From Bacillota bacterium (GTDB taxonomy: Bacteria > Bacillota > Clostridia > Peptostreptococcales > Anaerovoracaceae), in assembly GCA_030530285.1 (NCBI GenBank), contig JAUMVD010000015.1:1-38834 (forward strand): a stretch of DNA of 38,834 bases, written 5' to 3'. Below, one piece after another: positions 14,222 through 22,591 of this stretch. Within the stretch, counting starts at the first letter, position 1, and every line of letters begins with the position of its first letter. The notes beneath the pieces are model-generated. The model saw only the letters and a program-made list of their open reading frames with translations, searched no databases and was not told the origin of the DNA. The translations under genes and the position numbers were made by a program.

Positions 14222-15448
14222 TTATATCCTCAACTCAAATTTGGACTGGTCCGCGCACAGCGGCAGCATATTCTCGGACACCTGTATTTCTGTAAGATGC
14301 AGCGTGTCCTTTATTTTTACGATTTTCGGGTTTGTGATATCAATGTTCCAGCAGGTCTGCAGGGCAGCTCTGATTGCTTCGTCTTCGCTTCCCACAATGA
14401 TCGGGATCTTGCTGCCATTGGGATTGCAGGACGCTACCGAATTGGTGTACATCGTGCTGAAGTCGATGGTCTCAAAGGCTTCCCGCAGGATGAAATCTCC
14501 CATGCCGCATCCCAGAGCGTTGTAATGGGATTCCGGAGTGATTCCCTCGATGATGATGCGCTGGATCTGCGGCTTCACATCGGGCAGAGGTCCGAAACAG
14601 TCCCGCCCGATGACGTTAGGGTCCATGCCCGTCCCGCTTATATTTTTGCCGATTTCCTGCACGATGAGAATATCCACTTCATCGAACTGGATGCGCGCCA
14701 TCAGGTCTTTGCTGAGTTTCAGAAGCTCCGGTTCGCGGCGGAGGAAATCCGCAGCAGCGACAGCCTCCAGGGTGTAGGTATTCTCGTGGGCGTTTTCGAT
14801 GATAGCAAGTCCGAAAGGTACGGGGGCAGTTTTCAGAATGACTTCTGCAGCCGCAGGGATCAGTTCAGCAAAGGCTCCGAAACCTTCCCGATGGAGGCGT
14901 GAACAGCCGTTATGTTTGCCGCCGCCTATGGCCAGCATTTTACAGAGCCCGCTTTCGATGGGCCCGCTGAAATCCGTATGGGCCTTCACTCTGCCAACGG
15001 GAATGATATAGTCTGCCTGCATGGCAGCTTTTGAGAAATGCACGTCAACGCCGCCGGCGGTCTGCCCCAAAACCACAGTGTCCATGGCAGGATCGATCCT
15101 GATGCCCATGGTAGTTTCTGTGATGCCGTAGGAACGCAGGACTTCCAGCTGACCTTCGGCAGTTCCGCCGCCGTGGCTGCCCATGGCAGGAATAATGAAG
15201 GGATCCATCTCAGCCTGAACCAGGATGTCTGCGAGAGCTTTGATGATGATATCGATATTTGCTATGCCGCGGCTTCCCGTGAGGATCGCGACGGAGCTTC
15301 CGGAAGGGAAGTCCTTCACCAAGGGCATGATCTCATTTCTTACCGCCGCGGGGATATACGGGACAGGGATGTGTTCGTCGGGGAATATCTGTCTGACGGG
15401 GATCATGGTTGGCAGGTCGATGGCTCTGACGGCTTCAGGTAAAAGCAT
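14222..15448 (-). CDS. LarA-like (DUF2088) nickel-pincer-type isomerase family protein
   Basis: This 408-residue protein belongs to the lactate-racemase (LarA) superfamily. Family features visible include VAILTGSRGIANI, PAMGSHGGGTAEGQ, GRVKAHTDF followed by GLCKMLAIGGGKHNG (His and Lys positions as in LarA active sites), and a C-terminal domain with SHYNALGCGMGDF. Related LarA enzymes use a covalently bound nickel-pincer nucleotide to racemise or epimerise 2-hydroxyacids; this subgroup's substrate is unknown to me. ATG 15448 is preferred because AGGAG lies 7 nt upstream; an in-frame ATG at 15466 lies upstream of that SD and is rejected. No cofactor-synthesis genes (larB, larC, larE) are in the window. 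Its transcript ends at the bidirectional terminator shared with the small RNA. Confidence 0.82.
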   Translation of the reverse strand: MLLPEAVRAIDLPTMIPVRQIFPDEHIPVPYIPAAVRNEIMPLVKDFPSGSSVAILTGSRGIANIDIIIKALADILVQAEMDPFIIPAMGSHGGGTAEGQLEVLRSYGITETTMGIRIDPAMDTVVLGQTAGGVDVHFSKAAMQADYIIPVGRVKAHTDFSGPIESGLCKMLAIGGGKHNGCSRLHREGFGAFAELIPAAAEVILKTAPVPFGLAIIENAHENTYTLEAVAAADFLRREPELLKLSKDLMARIQFDEVDILIVQEIGKNISGTGMDPNVIGRDCFGPLPDVKPQIQRIIIEGITPESHYNALGCGMGDFILREAFETIDFSTMYTNSVASCNPNGSKIPIIVGSEDEAIRAALQTCWNIDITNPKIVKIKDTLHLTEIQVSENMLPLCADQSKFELRI

Positions 15449-15486
15449 TTGTTTGCTCCTTTCCATTGATTGCTATGCTCAAAACC

Positions 15487-15515
15487 ATTTTACAATTTAA
15501 AGCGGTTGCAGTCAT
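15487..15515 (-). promoter_or_regulatory. Probable promoter of the LarA-like gene
   Basis: Minus strand ATGACT (15515-15510), a 17-nt spacer and TAAAAT (15492-15487). The start would lie near 15480, leaving a 32-nt leader with the SD. Confidence 0.45.
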
Positions 15516-15534
15516 CCTTTTGGTGTGACAAAAT

Positions 15535-16452
15535 ATGAATATGGGCAGTAAAAACAAAATCAATGAGCGTGGGCTGGCCCACGCGCTCATGGTGTTTATG
15601 GTGCTGGCGTGGGGATTTGACTATGTGCCGGCAAAGTGGGCTATGGAGGTCATGTCACCTGAGATCCTGATGTTTTTTAAGTTCTCACTGGGTGCGGTCT
15701 TCATTTTTATCATAAAAATAACGACAGGGAACAGGAAACTCATACGGCTTAAGGACCTGCCGATATTCATACTGTGCGCCATATTCGGTCAGATCTGTTA
15801 TTTTGAGTGCGAGTATAACGCCATGGGGATGATGCCGGTGGCCTTGCTGACCATCGTTTTGGCCTTTGTACCGGCTTTATCCGTCGTTTTAGAGAGAATC
15901 ATTTATAAGAGAAAAGCCAACGGCAAGATCTATTTCGGAATATTCGCCTGTCTGGTAGGCATCGCCATGGTAGTGGGAGCTGACTTCGGCATGCTGTTTC
16001 AGGGAAGGGGATTCGGCTATCTGCTGGCTATGGGAGCGGTGGTTTGCTGGAATATCTATAACTTCATCACGGCATCCATCGACGGATATGATAGTGTGAC
16101 GGTATCTCTCATGCAGACCATCTGCACCTCCGTGATGCTGATCCCGTTTGCCCTTCATTCCATGCCGCCGGCCAGCGATTTCTCGCCGCTGGTCATATTC
16201 GGACTGCTTTGGATCGGGCTGATCGATTCCGGCGTGGGATATCTGATCGTCGTTTATGGGCTGAAGATACTGGGACCGACTACCAACGCCGTATATTCCA
16301 ACTTCCTGCCGGTAACCACGGCATTCTTCGGGCTTTTGTTTTTAGGGGAGACCATCACTTTCCTGCAGGTGATCGGCGGAATCATCGTAATCGCGGCCGG
16401 GTTTATCGTAATTAAGGAAAAAGGCCGACTTGATGATGCGGCATCAAAATGA
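15535..16452 (+). CDS. DMT-superfamily (EamA) transporter
   Basis: This 305-residue inner-membrane protein has two EamA repeats and about ten helices. It begins after a charged N-terminal tail with AWGFDYVPAKWAMEVMSPEI and ends with FLPVTTAFFGLLFLGETITFLQVIGGIIVIAAG, the typical second-repeat signature. It is a paralogue in family, not a close copy, of the exporter at 3871-4767. The start is uncertain: ATG 15535 and ATG 15541 are both possible and neither has a strong SD. The 3' end contains the promoter for the downstream crotonase gene. Confidence 0.87.
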   Translation: MNMGSKNKINERGLAHALMVFMVLAWGFDYVPAKWAMEVMSPEILMFFKFSLGAVFIFIIKITTGNRKLIRLKDLPIFILCAIFGQICYFECEYNAMGMMPVALLTIVLAFVPALSVVLERIIYKRKANGKIYFGIFACLVGIAMVVGADFGMLFQGRGFGYLLAMGAVVCWNIYNFITASIDGYDSVTVSLMQTICTSVMLIPFALHSMPPASDFSPLVIFGLLWIGLIDSGVGYLIVVYGLKILGPTTNAVYSNFLPVTTAFFGLLFLGETITFLQVIGGIIVIAAGFIVIKEKGRLDDAASK

Positions 16453-16458
16453 TAGAAT
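16430..16458 (+). promoter_or_regulatory. Crotonase promoter
   Basis: TTGATG (16430-16435), a 17-nt spacer ending in TGA, and TAGAAT (16453-16458). It lies across the 3' end of the upstream transporter gene; transcription would begin near 16465. Confidence 0.65.
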
Positions 16459-16499
16459 ATTGCAGTAGATAGAATTATAGAGGAAAGGACTTGATAATC

Positions 16500-17276
16500 A
16501 TGTACGAAACAATCAAATACGAAGTCAAAGAAAACATCGGTTATGTCACCATAAACAGACCAAAGGCCATGAACGCTTTGAACAGTCAGGTTCTGGATGA
16601 GCTGATCTGTGTATTTCACGAGATCGAAGCAAATAAGGACCTGAGAGCGGTTATCCTCACCGGTGAGGGCAGGGCCTTTGTTGCCGGAGCCGATATCGTA
16701 GAGATGTCAAAGATGCATCCTATAGAGGCCAGAGAATTTGCCATCAAAGGCCACAACGTCATGAATTTCATCGAGAACGTCAGAGTTCCTGTTATCGCTG
16801 CAGTGAACGGATTCGCTCTGGGCGGCGGATGTGAGCTTTCTATGGCGTGCGATTTCAGAATCGCCTCCGAAAAAGCGAAGTTCGGACAGCCTGAAGTAGG
16901 TCTGGGACTGATCCCGGGATTCTGCGGCACCCAGAGACTTTCGAGACTGGTTGGCAAAGGCATGGCCAAGTATCTCATATACACTGCCGACATGATCGGC
17001 GCAGAAGAAGCGCACAGAATCGGTCTGGTCGAAAAGGTCGTCGCGCCGGAAGAACTCATGGCCGAATGCGAGAAAATCGCACAGACCATCGCGTCAAAGG
17101 CTCCGATCGCCGTGGCTCTCTCCAAGGACTGCATCAACAACGGTTTCAACGCGGATATGAAGACGGCGTCACAGTACGAAGTCAATGCCTTTGGCATACC
17201 ATTCGCTTCCGCAGATTTCATCGAGGGAACTTCAGCGTTCATCGAAAAGAGAAAGGCAGAATTTAAGAACAAATAA
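16500..17276 (+). CDS. Enoyl-CoA hydratase/crotonase family protein
   Basis: This 258-residue protein hydrates 2-enoyl-CoA (crotonyl-CoA type) to 3-hydroxyacyl-CoA. It has the oxyanion-hole segment GRAFVAGADI and both catalytic glutamates, Glu112 (GGGCELSMACDF) and Glu132 (FGQPEVGLGLIPG), at the 20-residue spacing of mitochondrial hydratase, so it is very probably an active hydratase. ATG 16500 follows AGAGGAAAGGA at about 10 nt; an upstream in-frame TTG (16491) lacks spacing. In butyrate producers such genes usually sit beside bcd-etfBA, hbd and thl, but none is adjacent here, so the pathway cannot be fixed from context. Confidence 0.92.
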   Translation: MYETIKYEVKENIGYVTINRPKAMNALNSQVLDELICVFHEIEANKDLRAVILTGEGRAFVAGADIVEMSKMHPIEAREFAIKGHNVMNFIENVRVPVIAAVNGFALGGGCELSMACDFRIASEKAKFGQPEVGLGLIPGFCGTQRLSRLVGKGMAKYLIYTADMIGAEEAHRIGLVEKVVAPEELMAECEKIAQTIASKAPIAVALSKDCINNGFNADMKTASQYEVNAFGIPFASADFIEGTSAFIEKRKAEFKNK

Positions 17277-17343
17277 AATCAGTTAATGAAGAAGATCCGA
17301 TCCGCTTGGTATTTATCAGGCGGATTTGATTTACTGCGTGAAA

Positions 17344-17868
17344 ATGGACAGAAGAGAAGAGATAATCAAAATACTGAGAGAAGCGGATACACCGATGACA
17401 GCTTCAAGTCTGGCGGCGCATTTTGATGTGACCAGACAGGTGATCGTAGGGGACGTTTCTATTCTCAGAGCGGCGGGGCACGAAATCATCGCCACATCCA
17501 GAGGATACATGCTGGGTTCAGAGGACTTTGGCGATGCCGCCGGGAAGTTTAGGTTCGTCGGCATGGTGGCCTGCTGCCATACAAGTCAGCAGATGATCGA
17601 TGAACTTTACACTATTGTTGACAACGGCGCAACGGTGATAGATGTAACGATAGAACACGCCATTTACGGCGAGCTTTCAGGTAAACTGGATCTTTCATCT
17701 AGATATGATGTAGATCAATTCATTCAGAAAGTCAAGGAGGAAAAGAATTCCACGCCGATCAGCACTTTGACAGGGGGCATTCATCTGCACAGAATAGGGT
17801 GCAGAGATAAGGCGACATTTGAGCGAATCAGCAAGGCGCTGGATGAGCAGGGGATTTTAATCAAGTAA
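17344..17868 (+). CDS. niaR: NiaR-type NAD-biosynthesis repressor (HTH + 3H domain)
   Basis: This 174-residue DNA-binding protein has an N-terminal winged HTH (RREEIIKILREADTPM to about residue 55) and a C-terminal 3H domain. The latter contains the three conserved histidine sites: His79 (ACCHTSQQ), His105 (IEHAIYG) and His147/His149 (GGIHLHRI), with Glu87 nearby, the expected metal- and nicotinate-binding residues. Members repress NAD salvage or synthesis genes when niacin is plentiful. The start is uncertain: ATG 17344 is chosen because it directly precedes the HTH, but GTG 17338 and TTG 17326 are in frame and no good SD exists. The stop is 1 nt from the acyl-ACP thioesterase start, a surprising partner. 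Confidence 0.88.
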   Translation: MDRREEIIKILREADTPMTASSLAAHFDVTRQVIVGDVSILRAAGHEIIATSRGYMLGSEDFGDAAGKFRFVGMVACCHTSQQMIDELYTIVDNGATVIDVTIEHAIYGELSGKLDLSSRYDVDQFIQKVKEEKNSTPISTLTGGIHLHRIGCRDKATFERISKALDEQGILIK

Positions 17869-17869
17869 C

Positions 17870-18583
17870 ATGGAACGATTTGAATTCAAGGTGAAATTCG
17901 GTTCGGATGAATTTGACAGTAACGGCAGGCTGAAGGCGGATCGCATTTTCTATTATTTTCAGGAAGTCTCCGAAGGGGATGTCAACGCCAGAGGCGTCGG
18001 TCCGAAAGATCTGATGAGGCAGAATCAGATATGGGTCCTGACGAAGATGAGGATCATGATACAGGGCGATGTCAAACCGGGTGAGGAGTACGTATGCGGT
18101 ACATTCCCCGTGAGAAAGAAAAGCGTCACCTATAAGAGGGATTATTACATTAAGAAGGGTGATGAGATCCTGATCAGAGGAGCTGCGCAGTGGTGCATTC
18201 TGGATTTTGACACCAGAAAGCCTTTGCGAACGGATATCGAGTTCGAGGAAGCGCTCCCGGAAGAGGAAATGATCACCGGAATCTTCCCGAAGATCAGATG
18301 TGAAGATCCGGATCTGCTGGGTGAGCACACCGTGACGGAGGAAGATATCGACTTCAATGACCATACGAACAACAGCAGGTACATCGCGATAGCGGAGCAG
18401 GTGACCGGTGAGAATGTTACGGAGGAGCTTTTTGTCAATTTTGCCAGTGAAACGAGGCTGGGGGATGTGATCGTGCTGTACGGAGAGAAACAGGAATCAC
18501 AAACTGGTCCGGATGCAAAGGCTACCTACGTTGAAGGCAGAAACCGGTCAGGAGAGAGGATCTACCAGATGCTCTTCAGGTAA
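17870..18583 (+). CDS. Acyl-ACP thioesterase (FatA/FatB-like bacterial type)
   Basis: This 237-residue double-hotdog protein releases free fatty acids from acyl-ACP in the cytoplasm. The first hotdog includes VSEGDVNARGVG and QIWVLTKMRIMI, as in plant FatA/B and clostridial thioesterases. The second carries DFNDHTNNSRY, in which Asp161, Asn163 and His165 correspond to the catalytic Asp/Asn/His region. It begins 2 nt after the niaR stop codon and is probably translated from the same message; the only purine-rich SD candidate is weak and about 17 nt away. A strong bidirectional terminator follows. Confidence 0.88.
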   Translation: MERFEFKVKFGSDEFDSNGRLKADRIFYYFQEVSEGDVNARGVGPKDLMRQNQIWVLTKMRIMIQGDVKPGEEYVCGTFPVRKKSVTYKRDYYIKKGDEILIRGAAQWCILDFDTRKPLRTDIEFEEALPEEEMITGIFPKIRCEDPDLLGEHTVTEEDIDFNDHTNNSRYIAIAEQVTGENVTEELFVNFASETRLGDVIVLYGEKQESQTGPDAKATYVEGRNRSGERIYQMLFR

Positions 18584-18604
18584 AGCAGATCAATCAAGAC
18601 AAAT

Positions 18605-18632
18605 AAAAACGGCGCCGGAAGGCGCCGTTTTT
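18605..18632. terminator. Bidirectional terminator between the convergent thioesterase and gdhA
   Basis: AAAAACGGCGCC (18605-18616) pairs perfectly with GGCGCCGTTTTT (18621-18632) around the tetraloop GGAA, giving U tracts on both strands. Confidence 0.95.
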
Positions 18633-18669
18633 GGTTCTGTAGATTTTGCTGTGAGTCAGTTAGCAGTTC

Positions 18670-20037
18670 TTATACTAAGCCCTGTTCCATCATTGCAGCA
18701 GCAACCTTTTCGAATCCAGCGATGTTTCCGCCCTGTACCAGCAGGTTCTTGTTGCCATAGTACTTTTCTGCAGCAGCAGCGCTGTTCTTGTAGATGTTGA
18801 TCATGATCTGGTGCAGCTGATCATATACATCCTGGTGCTGATATACAGTGTGGCCAGCGTTCTGTCCCATTTCGATACATGAGCAAGCAACGCCACCAGC
18901 GTTAGCAGCCTTAGCTGAACCAACAGCTGTTTCGTGCTCGATCAGATATTCGAGAGCGTCGTTAGTTGTAGGCATGTTAGCTCCTTCACAGTAGAACTTG
19001 CAGCCGCCTTCTACGATCTGCTTAGCGTGTTCCATGTGAACGTCATTCTGCATAGCGCAAGGGATGAACATGTCAACCTTGATGCCTTCATCCTGCTGTA
19101 CGCCCCAAGGCTTCTTGCCTTCATAGAACTTAGCGCCAGGGAACTTCTCTGCGTAAGGTGCGCAGATGTTCTTGCCTGATGATCTCAGCTCGAGGAGGTA
19201 AGCAACCTTTTCGTCAGTGCTGATTCCGTCTGGATCGTAGATGTATCCATCTGGACCTGAAATAGTAACGCACTTAGCGCCGAGGTCCTTAAGCTTCCAA
19301 GCAGCACCCCATGCTACATTACCAAATCCGGAAATACCAACAACCTTACCCTTGAAGTCTTCGCCGTTAGCCTTCAGCATTTCTTCTGCGTACCATACGA
19401 TACCGAATCCAGTTGCTTCAGCTCTTCCCAGAAGACCACCGTATGACAGACCCTTACCAGTCAGAGTACCTTCGTATCTGTCAACGATTCTCTTATACTG
19501 TCCAAACAGGTAACCGATTTCTCTGCCGCCTACGCCCAGGTCGCCAGCAGGAACGTCAGTGTTAGGACCAATATGTCTGTACAGTTCAGTCATGAACGCC
19601 TGGCAGAATCTCATTACTTCTGCATCGCTCTTTCCGTTAGGATCGAAGTCTGAACCGCCCTTGCCGCCGCCGATAGGCAGACCAGTCAGGGAGTTCTTGA
19701 AGATCTGTTCGAATCCGAGGAACTTAATGATTCCAGGATATACGTTTGGAGCAAATCTCAGGCCGCCTTTGTAAGGTCCAATAGCGCTGTTGAACTGATA
19801 TCTGTAGCCCTTGTTAACCTGTACTTTACCAGCGTCGTCAACCCATACTACTCTGAAAGTAACTCCTCTTTCAGGCTCTACCAGTCTCTCGAGAAGAGCT
19901 GCTTCTTCATATTCAGGATGCTGTTCTACAACAGGCTTCAGTGAAGTCAGTACTTCTTCTACAGTCTGATGGAATTCGATTTCGCCAGGGTTGTTAGCCT
20001 TGCACTGCTCAATGACTCTTTCTACATAGTTTGACAT
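18670..20037 (-). CDS. gdhA: Glutamate dehydrogenase (hexameric, clostridial type)
   Basis: This 455-residue enzyme interconverts glutamate and 2-oxoglutarate plus ammonia. Visible features are GPYKGGLRFAP (substrate lysine), PIGGGKGGSDFDPNGKSD (catalytic lysine region), DVPAGDLGVGGREIGY (catalytic aspartate), and the Rossmann loop SGFGNVAWGAAWKLKDLGAK followed by SGPDGYIYDPDGI. From memory the sequence closely resembles the NAD-dependent C. symbiosum enzyme, so NAD is the likelier cofactor, which would suit amino-acid fermentation. The start ATG 20037 has AGGAG 10 nt upstream; an upstream in-frame ATG at 20076 lies before that SD and is rejected. It is a monocistronic unit with its own promoter and a shared terminator. 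Confidence 0.97.
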   Translation of the reverse strand: MSNYVERVIEQCKANNPGEIEFHQTVEEVLTSLKPVVEQHPEYEEAALLERLVEPERGVTFRVVWVDDAGKVQVNKGYRYQFNSAIGPYKGGLRFAPNVYPGIIKFLGFEQIFKNSLTGLPIGGGKGGSDFDPNGKSDAEVMRFCQAFMTELYRHIGPNTDVPAGDLGVGGREIGYLFGQYKRIVDRYEGTLTGKGLSYGGLLGRAEATGFGIVWYAEEMLKANGEDFKGKVVGISGFGNVAWGAAWKLKDLGAKCVTISGPDGYIYDPDGISTDEKVAYLLELRSSGKNICAPYAEKFPGAKFYEGKKPWGVQQDEGIKVDMFIPCAMQNDVHMEHAKQIVEGGCKFYCEGANMPTTNDALEYLIEHETAVGSAKAANAGGVACSCIEMGQNAGHTVYQHQDVYDQLHQIMINIYKNSAAAAEKYYGNKNLLVQGGNIAGFEKVAAAMMEQGLV

Positions 20038-20100
20038 TTGTTTCTTTCTCCTTTTTCCATTAAAATAAATTCGCAAAGGTTTTAATGCCTTGTTGGTTCA

Positions 20101-20129
20101 ATGATATCACTTTGTATATTTTCAGTCAA
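20101..20129 (-). promoter_or_regulatory. gdhA promoter
   Basis: Minus strand TTGACT (20129-20124), a 17-nt spacer ending in TGA, and TATCAT (20106-20101). The start would be about 20094, giving a leader of about 57 nt. The same two hexamers occur in the promoter at 30100-30128. Confidence 0.8.
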
Positions 20130-20143
20130 TGCTTTAGCCCTTG

Positions 20144-20179
20144 TGAGACGATAATTAATAATTTTCTGAAAATGTCTCA
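20144..20179. promoter_or_regulatory. Inverted repeat TGAGAC/GTCTCA upstream of gdhA
   Basis: TGAGAC (20144-20149) and GTCTCA (20174-20179) flank a 24-bp AT-rich stretch containing AATTATTAATT-like symmetry, just upstream of the gdhA -35. It may be an activator or repressor site; no factor can be named. Confidence 0.25.
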
Positions 20180-20249
20180 AATTAGAGAATTTCAACGCAT
20201 CTGAGCATCGGCGGCTGAGAAATTATTGCTTTTCATCGAGGGGTGGATT

Positions 20250-20258
20250 TGCTATACT
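20250..20258 (+). promoter_or_regulatory. Extended -10 promoter element for mgtE
   Basis: TGC followed by TATACT (20253-20258), with only a weak TTTTCA at the -35 position (20230-20235). The leader of about 42 nt is too short for a magnesium-sensing M-box riboswitch, and none is seen. Confidence 0.6.
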
Positions 20259-20306
20259 AAATGGTGTATGAAATATTAGACATATTATAGGAAAGGAGGC
20301 GATATC

Positions 20307-21725
20307 GTGGCAGAAAACAACGAGATGGCAATGGACATGGAAGCGAAGAATCAGCAGTTTGACGAAGATCTCGAGGAGATACTTTCACGCCTTGACGCCA
20401 GCAATTACTTCGGCGCCAGAGAAATCATGCTGAAGTACAACGAAGTAGATATCGCTGAGATCCTTGAAGAAGTACTGGACGAACTGGGAGTGGAGAAGGT
20501 GATCATCATCTTCCGCATGCTGCCTAAGAATGTCTCAGTAGAAGTATTTTCCTATCTTCCGGGCGATGACCAGGTGGAGATCATCAACGGGATCACCGAC
20601 CGCGAGATCTCCTTCATTCTGGATGAACTGGACTTCGACGATAAGATCGACGTACTGGAGGAACTGCCGGCGAATATCGTTGACAAGATCCTGGACCAGA
20701 CGCCGAAGGAAGAAAGAAAACTCATCAATACATTCCTCAACTATCCTGAAGACTGCGCGGGAAGTCTGATGACACCTGATTATATCAGTCTGCAGGAGAC
20801 GATGACGGTTGAGGAGGCACTGCATCATATCAAGACCCAGGGCATGGACAGCGAGACCGTATATACGTGTTATGTCAAGCACGGCGGCAGGGAACTGAAG
20901 GGTATCGTTTCCCTGAGCGCTCTCGTTACAGCCGACTCCGACACCCTGGTATCGGAGCTGATGCATACGGACTACGTTTATCTCAACGTATATGACGACC
21001 AGGAGGAAGTAGCTGAAGCGTTTAAGAAATACGGTTTTCTGGCCATACCGGTAGTGGATAATGAGAACCGGCTGGTGGGCATCGTAACCGTAGACGATAT
21101 CATGGAGATCATCGAAGAAGAGACCACAGAGGATATCGAGCGTATGGGCGGCGTCATGAGCGATGATCAGGACTCGGAGTATCTGGACATCGGCGTATTC
21201 AAACACGCCAAGAACAGGCTGCCGTGGCTTTTGTTCATGACGGTGATGCTGATGATCACCGGAACGCTGATCGCGCAGTTCGAAGAGGTGCTCTCACAGG
21301 TGATCGTGCTGGTGGCGTACCTGCCTTTGCTGATGGGAACGGGCGGTAATACCGGAACTCAGGCGGCTACGCTGATCATACGTGGTCTGTCGGTGGACGA
21401 GATCGACCTGAAAGACGTCATGAAAGTCGTATGGAAGGAACTCAGGATCAGTATCATATTGGGACTGGTGTTGAGCGCCTTTAATTTCCTCAAGATCATC
21501 ATCATCGACCAGCAGTCGGTACTGGTGGGACTTACCGTGGCGCTGTCTATGGTCATCGTCATCATATTCGCCAAGCTCATTGGCGGCCTTTTGCCGATGG
21601 CCGCTAAGAAGATCGGTGTCGACCCGGCGCTGATGGCGACGCCGATGATTTCATCCCTTACGGATATGGTTTCCTCGTGCATTTACCTGTTTACGGCGTC
21701 ATTAATATTGGGGATCGCATTATGA
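20307..21725 (+). CDS. mgtE: Magnesium transporter MgtE
   Basis: This 472-residue Mg2+ channel of the inner membrane has an acidic N-terminal domain (about 15-145) and paired CBS domains (about 150-275, DCAGSLMTPDYISL to VTVDDIMEIIEEE) that sense cytoplasmic Mg2+. A plug helix follows, then five membrane helices with LMGTGGNTGTQAATL and the pore-lining GVDPALMATPMISSLTDM. Length and domain order are standard. It starts with GTG 20307, 7 nt after AAAGGAGG. The stop overlaps the nnrD start (ATGA), and the two genes probably form one operon with the transketolase pair. Confidence 0.96.
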   Translation: MAENNEMAMDMEAKNQQFDEDLEEILSRLDASNYFGAREIMLKYNEVDIAEILEEVLDELGVEKVIIIFRMLPKNVSVEVFSYLPGDDQVEIINGITDREISFILDELDFDDKIDVLEELPANIVDKILDQTPKEERKLINTFLNYPEDCAGSLMTPDYISLQETMTVEEALHHIKTQGMDSETVYTCYVKHGGRELKGIVSLSALVTADSDTLVSELMHTDYVYLNVYDDQEEVAEAFKKYGFLAIPVVDNENRLVGIVTVDDIMEIIEEETTEDIERMGGVMSDDQDSEYLDIGVFKHAKNRLPWLLFMTVMLMITGTLIAQFEEVLSQVIVLVAYLPLLMGTGGNTGTQAATLIIRGLSVDEIDLKDVMKVVWKELRISIILGLVLSAFNFLKIIIIDQQSVLVGLTVALSMVIVIIFAKLIGGLLPMAAKKIGVDPALMATPMISSLTDMVSSCIYLFTASLILGIAL

Positions 21726-22582
21726 TAGAGAAAATAACGGACATTAACGGAGTGCTCAAGGTCAGGCCGCAGGACATGCACAAAGGCCAGGCCGGCAGAG
21801 TGCTGATCATAGGAGGACAGGAGGGCATGGCAGGCGCGGCTGTGCTGGCAGCCAGAGGCGCCCTTTATTCCGGCGCGGGACTGGTGAAAATCAGCGCCCT
21901 GGAGAATCTGTTCCATATTCTCCAGACATCCGTGACAGAAGCCATGTGCATCACGAGAGAAAACATCGATCTTCAGGAGTTCGATGTGATCGCTATTGGC
22001 CCGGGACTTGGGGTAAGCGATGAGAACGGCAAGCTGCTTCAGAGAGTGCTTACGGAATTTCAGGGCCCGGTGGTGATCGACGCGGACGGGCTGAACTGCC
22101 TTTGCGACAGGAGCGTGTTCCCGGATCCCCGCGTTCTTACGGATAGAGAGGCGGTCACGGTCATGACGCCGCATCCGGGAGAGGCGGACAGGCTGCTGAG
22201 AAGCTTTGGGTGCGGCGGATACAAGCTGCTGGGTAGAGAGCGCTCCGCCAGGGAGCTGGCAGCGAAAACGGGAGCCATCGTTCTGCTCAAAGGCCAGGGG
22301 ACGCTGATCGCTTCAGGTTCACATCTGGCGCAGAACACCACGGGCAATCCCGGCATGGCAACCGGCGGCAGCGGAGATGTGCTGACCGGCATCATCGCCT
22401 CATTTATCGCCCAGGGGATGCATTTCATGGAAGCAGAACCTCTGGAAGCGGTGTACGCCGCAGCGTTCATCCATGGGGCCGCGGGAGACATCGCGGCGGA
22501 TCAGATAGGGCAATACGGGATGACTTCGGCGGATATCGCCGATGCGGTCTCGCAAGCTATAAAGGAAGTTACTGGTTTTTAG
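21722..22582 (+). CDS. nnrD: ADP-dependent (S)-NAD(P)H-hydrate dehydratase
   Basis: This 286-residue repair enzyme restores NADH or NADPH from their hydrated, damaged form. The ribokinase-like fold shows LIIGGQEGMAGAAVLAARGAL, the acceptor-site TPHPGEADRL and the phosphate-binding NTTGNPGMATGGSGDVLTG. The epimerase half (NnrE/YjeF_N), often fused in Firmicutes, is absent, so it must be elsewhere or missing. ATG 21722 overlaps the mgtE TGA by the ATGA arrangement and gives the normal N-terminus; a longer frame from 21677 runs inside mgtE and is rejected. Confidence 0.94.
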   Translation: MIEKITDINGVLKVRPQDMHKGQAGRVLIIGGQEGMAGAAVLAARGALYSGAGLVKISALENLFHILQTSVTEAMCITRENIDLQEFDVIAIGPGLGVSDENGKLLQRVLTEFQGPVVIDADGLNCLCDRSVFPDPRVLTDREAVTVMTPHPGEADRLLRSFGCGGYKLLGRERSARELAAKTGAIVLLKGQGTLIASGSHLAQNTTGNPGMATGGSGDVLTGIIASFIAQGMHFMEAEPLEAVYAAAFIHGAAGDIAADQIGQYGMTSADIADAVSQAIKEVTGF

Positions 22583-22591
22583 GAGGATATA

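Noticed and set aside
14098..14295. A 65-codon plus-strand ORF crossing the small RNA.
   Set aside because: It starts upstream of the RNA's predicted transcription start, has no SD, reads through the terminator hairpin and runs into the convergent LarA-like gene.
20259..20306. Possible magnesium riboswitch before mgtE.
   Set aside because: The leader is only about 42 nt, far shorter than an M-box, with no conserved stem-loops.
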